Notes under the pieces: model-generated
What the model saw: the letters and a program-made list of their open reading frames with translations, nothing else
Database searches by the model: none
What the model was told of the DNA's origin: nothing
Translations under genes and position numbers: made by a program
Assembly (NCBI RefSeq): GCF_036320965.1
Contig: NC_092287.1
Location: 2,901,797-2,965,796 of the forward strand
Length of the DNA: 64,000 nt
Reading direction: 5' to 3'
Source of the DNA: Panulirus ornatus
Taxonomy: Eukaryota; Arthropoda; Malacostraca; Decapoda; Palinuridae
Part shown: piece by piece, positions 56,980 through 64,000 of the stretch
Layout of the letters: every line of letters begins with the position of its first letter
Position numbering within the stretch: the stretch's first letter is position 1

Positions 56980-58706
56980 AAAGTAGGTTACAGTAGTATT
57001 TCCTCAACTTGGATATGTCAAAAAAAGCATTGTTCTTTATCTACTCTCTAGATTACTCGAGTGTACTCCTCACTACAACGGACTGCATTATTCACGAAAA
57101 AACAATAATTGACAACAAAGCTAATCCTCGGACGAGCATTGTGTCATAATGTTCACTTTGCCACACATCTTCCCACTATATTTTGATCTCGAGGGGGGAA
57201 GACACTTCGGGATCTCCATCACAGGGACTGACCTAGTGACGGTTTTCTCACGGGGGTCGTGAGTATGGGCTATATGAGCGGTGGGCAGCGGCCGGTAAAG
57301 CCGGCACTACGTTTGAGGGATCGAGGTGGCCAGGAAAGAGGTGCTTGGCGTCCCGCAAGGTAGGTGCTGGCTACCCTAGGTGGTAATGATGGTGAGGGCG
57401 ATGCTCGCTGATGAGTGATTTCCTTATTATCGAAGCGAGGGATGGGAGAGGAGGGGAGAGGCGCACGACGCAGCCTAGCAGCACATAGCACTGGCTCAAG
57501 GCTAGACGTCTACCCGTGCAAGCCGCAAGATTTTATGAATGAAGGAGGAAGCATATAGTCTCGTTTGCCAGATGAAACCTAAGTGACGCTAAAGGATGAG
57601 AGGAAAATCAAGCCTAGCACACACTACCCACCTGCTATGTATAAGAACACACCCACAGCGTCAGTGGCGTCAATGATGCGCAATATGCAAAACTTTTCGA
57701 GCAAAAATGGACATGTAGCACCCATTAACTACAACTTCCAGCGCATGTACAGCATGTTCTCATACTACATGTACATATATACGCCTCAAGACGCAAGGTG
57801 ATATATAATCTGTTCTCATGAACTTGTCCGAACTCTAAGGGAACAACAGGGGGAGGAGAGTTCACTATACTAGGCTAGGCTCCACCCCGCGCACCCACCG
57901 GATACGCTCGTTACTGCGCCCATTGTGGCTCCACTCCCCGCCACCAACCCACACACCTCCACCCCCGATATTCGCTCTTACGGCTCTCTCATCTACCGAC
58001 TTCGAGCCCTGATTGTCATTTTGTGACGGATGGCTCAACCGAGGATGCTCATTTTTAGCCCTCGAGAGAATACGTGTGTGTTTTGGGGGAAGCATTGATG
58101 CAGGTAGTCCCTATCTGGAAGTCTGCTGCAACCTCAATGCCCCAGTTACGCAGACAAACCACATTGTCACGTATACTTTAAGGTACACCTGCTCCCCCAT
58201 CAAAATGTGGCTAATCTAAGACTGGCCTTTAAAAACTATATATATGAAGAAAAAAATTAAAGATTATTTCCCTAAAATTTACTTTTCAATTTTTTTTTTC
58301 ACGAACCACGGTGCAATACGAGGTTCCAAATTAAGTAAGATGATAAAATCATGATATGTAAACTAAAGCGTCTGTCTGTCTCATTCAGAAGAGTAAATAC
58401 GGTACACTAGGCCTTTTCTTTTATGATCTTATTTCCGTGTCTTTCATGACCAGACAGACTCGGCCAACAGGTGCTACAGTCTAATTATCTTACGCTGATC
58501 AACCTTTTGCCAGCCCCTCACCTCTCCCCCTTGCATGCGGGTACAGCGGTTCCCCCCCAACAATGGACGCTGTTAAACCATGCAAATTACAGATTGTGTC
58601 ACTATTACGGCCACTTGACGCCTCGACACATTTTCCAGTCCCTCTCAACCTGCAAACTTAACACACACAAAAAAATTCCAACTACCATTACTCTTTGAGT
58701 AAGCTT

Positions 58707-58807
58707 ATCTACACCCGTACAGAACATTAAATAACGCTCAACATCCTATACCAAAAATATCTACACCCGTACAAAACATTAAATAACGCTCAACATCCTA
58801 CACCAAG
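58707..58807. repeat. Tandem duplication, 52-bp unit
   Basis: Two units begin ATCTACACCCGTACA(G/A)AACA and continue TTAAATAACGCTCAACATCC with only two or three differences. Confidence 0.95.
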
Positions 58808-61800
58808 AACTTGCATGTGGCCGTTCATACAAAAACTTATCAATCATTTTAATTTCTAATTACTCAGCGAAGTCTTCCAGTATGATGCCCTCTGGCGCCT
58901 TAGATTTTATCAACGATATATCGATGCGTAGTTTGTCGTCAGCGCACGGGCACTGTTAGATTATAATATACCGTAAAAGTCAGTGTGCAGTATCATCCAT
59001 TCTAGAGGCCACTTATTTCTTCTTAACGACTATGGGGGAAGTCTTATCAAATCAACAGAGCCAAAATATATCATACCCGGCTACCTTTCTTTTAATTTTA
59101 TCTAGTAACATCTCGGGAGTGCGATAAAAGACGGATGCAAGTAATTAATGCTATAATGAATTAGAATTTCCTTTTAAATGCGTAACTCACTAGAGTTTCA
59201 CCAAAATGAAGCCGAGGGAATAATCACCACACACATTCTCCACTGACAAAAATTAATCTTACTACACGAAAGGATTCAAAGTAAAAGGTAAACAAAGTAA
59301 CATACATAGCAGCTACGATGGTCTCCAAATCAATTTTCAAAAATTTTCATCAAGTCTGAGACACCCATATTAGTGGTGAGAGGGAGCATAGTAAAAGGCC
59401 CTTATCCTATAGAGTGTGTCCTTCACAGAAAATATTCACGGGCCATTAAATGTCACACAGCCTCGCTCTAACCCACAAAACTCGTGTTAACAGCACACAC
59501 CACCACCACTACCACAAACCACGGGATAGCCACAATCACCTCAGGACGCCAGGCATTCCGCCATTCACTTGGTTTCCTAATCCTACTGATTAATCACATT
59601 ATCTTTAATGGTAAATCCAGGAGGTGGGAGCCGGATGGAGGTAACAAACCTTCCCCTTCTGTTCCTCTCCGGCTTCCGCCAGAAGACCCGCCAACGACAC
59701 CCGTCAGGTTAGCCAGCCAGCCATGGGACGCCCTGTTTCCGTTATTCCACGGTGCTGGTGTAAGTTTGCGGATTAATGGGATTTTCATCATTTTCAAGGA
59801 AAATCTTTTAATGTGAATGAGACCAAATAATTTTCCTCGCAAGGGAAAGATAAGTACATACATATAGGAAGAAAAATGTGACTACCATTTTTTGATCGAC
59901 GTAATGTTTCGAGATTATCATGATTTTCCTAATTCAAAGTAATTCTGTTTAGGGTGTCGAATTTTCTTTCAAGCGACACTTAGTGGATGGATAATAAATA
60001 CTTCAGATCTACGAGAAAGTCAAATTCCTTACCTAGGAGTGCAGTGTACGAGTAATCTTAATTTTTATTCTTTGTCTTTAGTCAGCTTTACCGTGCCCAC
60101 AAACCAGATCGCACACACGTACACAAAAATCATAATACTGACCAGGATAATGAATTATGTTACCCAAGGATCTTATTTCAGCCGATGTTTCGGAAAACTG
60201 TTCTCACTGGGCTTTATTAATCACCCAATCTTCCATTTCAGAAGCAAAATACACGTCAATCGCAATACACGGTCCGATTCAAGTTTCAAGAAGCTGGCAT
60301 GACAGATTTAACTGTTCAAACATACTACCGCTAAGTGCCGATCCTTATCTGATCAATCAAATATTGAGAAACGGGAAGACAAGACAACGGACGGTCATGT
60401 TACCAAACCAAAAGCAGGCAAGAAACATTATGGATTTCTTTACTAACGAGATGTTCCTTTATCATAATGTCTTTACTGATGTATCCTCGCATCCCATAAG
60501 AGCGGTGTCAAAAAATCTAAATCAAGATTGTTGTAAAAGATAGACAACAATTCCTTCAATGAAAATACACGAATGCTCTGGAAATGAATTTCGCTCAGAG
60601 CCAATATGTCCTTCTAACTATCTGAGATATATGAAGACCAGTTATAATGACTGAGAGACTGCGGTTATTTTCACTTCAAAGCTAGCAAACATTACTAACA
60701 AGGATGTGAACTCGCGGATACATCCGACATTTAGTTCGCTCTCTACTCCTCATCCAAGCAAAATGTTTACACATTCACATAACGCACACGTGCCGCTGGG
60801 AGAGATCTAGCCAACACAAGTGTGAGGGGCCTGTTAAAAATGTTTCTCTCACTTTGCTCCCTCGCGCTGCCCTGGTGGCTAACTTAATAAATCCCCGGAA
60901 GGATTTTCGGAAGCCCGAAGCTTTAAAACTGACTAAACCCCGAATGTCCGGGTAGATTACAGGATACCAGAGGGACGGGGTGGAGATCACTTCCCCCGTG
61001 AGGCGCCCTTTTCTCGTCTCTGACCACCACTCCCTATATTCATCCAAGCCCTCCCATTCTCCCACATCCCAACCCACGCCATCCTAAATGACTCACAACT
61101 CCCCAATCCCTCCTAACACTCCCATCTTCACCCCACTCCTCCCTGTCACCCCCGTCCCTCACTCACCGCCCCGGGCCTCACCCTTGTGCTAGTAAATTCG
61201 AAGAAACTCGTAATGGGAGGTAGCATCACACTGGGAGGGAGGAGGGCGTCCTGTTAATACCCTGACTCGTGTCGGGTGGCGCGCCAGGCAACAACGCCAG
61301 GTCGACCCTAATGCTCGTTTGATCGACACTGTTGCTCGAGACGTGCCATAAGCATAATCAGAGACATTCGTCTTGTACGAAAATGTACACTATGGCAACG
61401 ACATATTTCTAGACCGTACTAGACAAGAGTTTGTCTGTGTCCCATGTGTGTTTACGTACAGCTTTTGAATTATTTTTTAATGCAAGTCTGACGCCTTGAG
61501 TCGGTCCTCTTCATGCAACATCTTATGTCCCGTCAGTACAGGGCACACCATGGCGTCATCCCTGCGTTTGTCTGCGTGTCCGTCTATCTGTTTATCTACG
61601 AGTTTACACATGTTAGCAAGGTAACATAGGAATGATACAATGCAAACGTACAACACATACGTCCTCTATAGAAATGATGACATTATAAGATTTTCGAGCA
61701 TGTAGTGACAAATTTGCCTATTGATCATAATCACGAATGACTTTCTTTTTTTTCATTCAAGCTGTATAAAGACAGAAGTGCTGTAATATAGGAGGCTCAA

Positions 61801-62454
61801 TTCTATAACTTATAAACTATTTGTCAGAGACATGTACGAAGACAATTCTTTTTCTTACATTATTAAGTTTAGTATTGTTTTCTCCTTATATTTAATTCGT
61901 GGGAGGACATGAGGCAACGTAATCGTCTTGTTTTTCTAGCCAGCAGAGCGGGTGCAGTTGTTTTTGGAAGGACAATAAACATATCAAGAACCTACGCTAT
62001 ATTTTCATACTGGGGGTTACACACTCTTACTTATCTCTGTGAATATCTTATGCCTAAACCCTGGTTTTTCTATTTCTATACTATTCCTAATTTCATGGAG
62101 TTATCATTTATCGTGAAACGTAACCACGACAAATCATACTACATAATTCAGTGCCTCGAGAAAATGCTATTGGCTGACCTAATTATATAAACTAAGTCTT
62201 TTAACATACACCAGCTCGATGACGTGACTGTGAACAGTTCTTCGAAAGGTTGCAGAGAGAGAACAACCAGAGGAAATAACATGAAATTAAACAGGAAATG
62301 TGTAAGGAGGGAAGCAAGGAAGTACGTTGGTAGTATAAGAGTGGTGGGTGAACAGGATAAACTGAGTTACGAGATGGTAAATGTGGACAGCAGACAGGGG
62401 ACTCTGGCGAATTATGGTAGAGTCCAAAGGATGGAGAAAGGAGGAGGGGGGGGG

Positions 62455-62511
62455 AGGTCGAGTGGGGAACCCCCTCCCCGTACAGTACAAAGGTAATTAC
62501 ATAACTGATAA

Positions 62512-62545
<34 letters not shown>

Positions 62546-62853
62546 AGGACATGGTTACTGCAGACAGCATACATATATTGAAGAGGTTGTATGATACAAA
62601 AGAATGTTCAAGAGATGGAGCCCCACGTGTAAAACTTCCCCTCTACAAACACACACACACACACAATGGGAAACAAACACGTGTAAAACCCGCTCCCCTT
62701 AGCATAAAGTAATTAAATGCACACACTTAACTAAGGCTGAGCTGTGTGTGCGTGCAGATACACGCATGCCAATGAAGACACGGTATATATAAACAAGGTT
62801 GAGACGGGGGCAGCATGAGTGTAAAACTCTCACCCCGTATCACACCAAGAGTA

Positions 62854-62890
<37 letters not shown>
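62455..62890. repeat. Cluster of dispersed core repeats with (AC)n tails
   Basis: Four related cores occur in a row (62465-62543, 62600-62665, 62666-62725, 62810-62888). Each has (G)TGTAAAAC(T/C)C...CCCC, then a GTACAGTACAAAGGTAATTAC-like or GAGTAATTACACAC part, then AC units. The last AC run (62860-62888) and 62513-62543 are the longest. Confidence 0.65.
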
Positions 62891-62891
<1 letters not shown>

Positions 62892-63189
62892 AACAACATT
62901 ATCGCCTTGTTATGATTTTCAACAAAGTTACCAAACAACAGAAAACTTGAAATTGATACTCCTTTCCGTCCGCTGACGTTGATACAACCTTGCCGCACGT
63001 ATCTTCTCACGAGCAGTGTAACCACAAGGAGGAGGAGTCTGGCAACACCTTGAAATCAATATCCAAACGAATTTTCTGAGCGCAAAATAACGAATGATTG
63101 TTTCTCTCTCTCTCTGTAATGATCCTCTTAGTGTTGAACAATGAAAGAACATTACGATTCGAGATGATTCCCATCTGTGAGTCTAGAGG

Positions 63190-63301
63190 GACATAAAAAG
63201 ATTTTGAGTGATCGGGGCCTGAACATGCAGGAGGGTGAAAGGCGTGCAAGGAATAGAGTGAATTGGAACGATGTGGTATACCAGGGTCGACGTGAAAAAA
63301 A
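63190..63301 (+). mobile_element. LINE scrap with A run
   Basis: AAAAAGATTTTGAGTGATCG, GGGCCTGAACATGCAGGAGG and GTGAATTGGAACGATGTGGT match the last coding part of the LINE with good conservation. It stops at GGTCGACGTG and is followed by about nine A's, so both ends are truncated relative to full copies. Confidence 0.85.
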
Positions 63302-64000
63302 AAATCTCAGCGGTTCAGACTAGGCTTCCAAACGTAACGAGAATCTGACATTGTCCACGCGTCCGAGTTCAGTTCTTCCACAGTTGGAGTTACTAGCTAC
63401 CCTTCTGCCGGTGGACTTCATCGGCTACCAGTTGGCCCAGCGTTGCAATACGACGTCTGGCTCGTTACCGCTAGGTTACCACCACATCTCGAGCCGTGTG
63501 GTTGTGTGGGTGGGTGATGGGGACTACTGAAGTGTGCTCCTCCTTCAGCCTGGGAAAATGTCACATTTATTCCGAGGAGACATTATCCTCAATCTTATCT
63601 TGCCCCTCCCTCCTCCTGCCTTTCTTCTTCGTTTTATCCAACCTAATTCAATTCCTCCATAACAATGTCCTCCTGTACCCTAGTAAAACTTAATGTACAT
63701 TTATATGAAACTGACATTGCAGATCTCACATCACTCCCTCTCTGTTACATGTTGCAAGTACTTTTCGTCTTTAACGACCCTTATACTGCCACACTTAAGG
63801 CCATCGCTGTAACTTCCCGAGGAATGAAGTTAATTGCCCCGCGTCGAGGACCTTAAAATGTTGACGCCTTCGGACGCAGAAGACAAATTTCTTGACGGTT
63901 AACTTTTCAGTTACCAATCTTGTTTTGAAGAACTTGTTGCTTATTATCATTATTATGATTATTATCATCATTACCCCAGGACCCCTTTCATGGGACTCCT

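Larger units (their letters stand above)
55139..64000. other. Intergenic-like right end
   Basis: This holds AT runs (56486-56550, 56905-56977), a GAGCAGTTGTAACCT minisatellite (56195-56415), a 52-bp duplication (58707-58807), AC-linked core repeats (62455-62890) and a LINE scrap (63190-63293). Stretches such as 57000-58700, 58810-62200 and 63300-64000 show nothing I can support as a gene or RNA. Confidence 0.5.

Noticed and set aside
60775..61077. 100-codon minus-strand frame with a GC-rich stretch
   Set aside because: No recognisable family and no paired splice sites. It could be chance in GC-richer DNA.

Overview
The window looks like arthropod nuclear DNA, most probably from a decapod crustacean. 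The grounds are spliced genes with GT-AG introns, very long AT, AG, AC and AAT microsatellites, many decayed copies of one LINE family, and a Na+/K+-ATPase fragment of arthropod type. Nothing suggests a prokaryote or a virus. The species cannot be fixed from the sequence.

Left half (about 0.7-30.9 kb, minus strand): one large gene of the ROS1/Sevenless receptor tyrosine kinase family. I could place 26 consecutive coding exons by hand. Their splice phases agree at every junction, giving 4531 nt (1510 codons plus one base) with no stop or frameshift. The domain order is a Cys-rich N-terminal module, FN3-FN3, YWTD propeller 1, FN3, propeller 2, FN3-FN3, propeller 3, FN3, which is the ROS1 ectodomain order. 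The gene runs off the left edge before the last FN3 domains, the transmembrane segment and the kinase. The exon carrying the start codon and signal peptide is not securely located.

The introns hold many pieces of one RTE-like non-LTR retrotransposon in both orientations. The largest intron (11863-18659) carries a near full-length decayed copy on plus and a truncated copy on minus, with their 3' ends facing. The minus copy is split by a 998-bp insert containing the last 179 codons of a Na+/K+-ATPase alpha subunit, open to its natural stop, plus 3' flank. This is the most unusual structure in the window.

Right half (about 31-64 kb): mostly non-coding and dense in microsatellites and degenerate minisatellites. 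It has one very young LINE copy (38393-39501) and a dispersed core repeat associated with (AC)n. Three exon-like signals stand out: a minus-strand initial exon (40138-40242) with a compatible partner (35189-35464), a plus-strand internal exon (47623-47768), and a plus-strand TATA box with a non-coding first-exon-like segment (34385-34695). None of these could be assigned to a known family.
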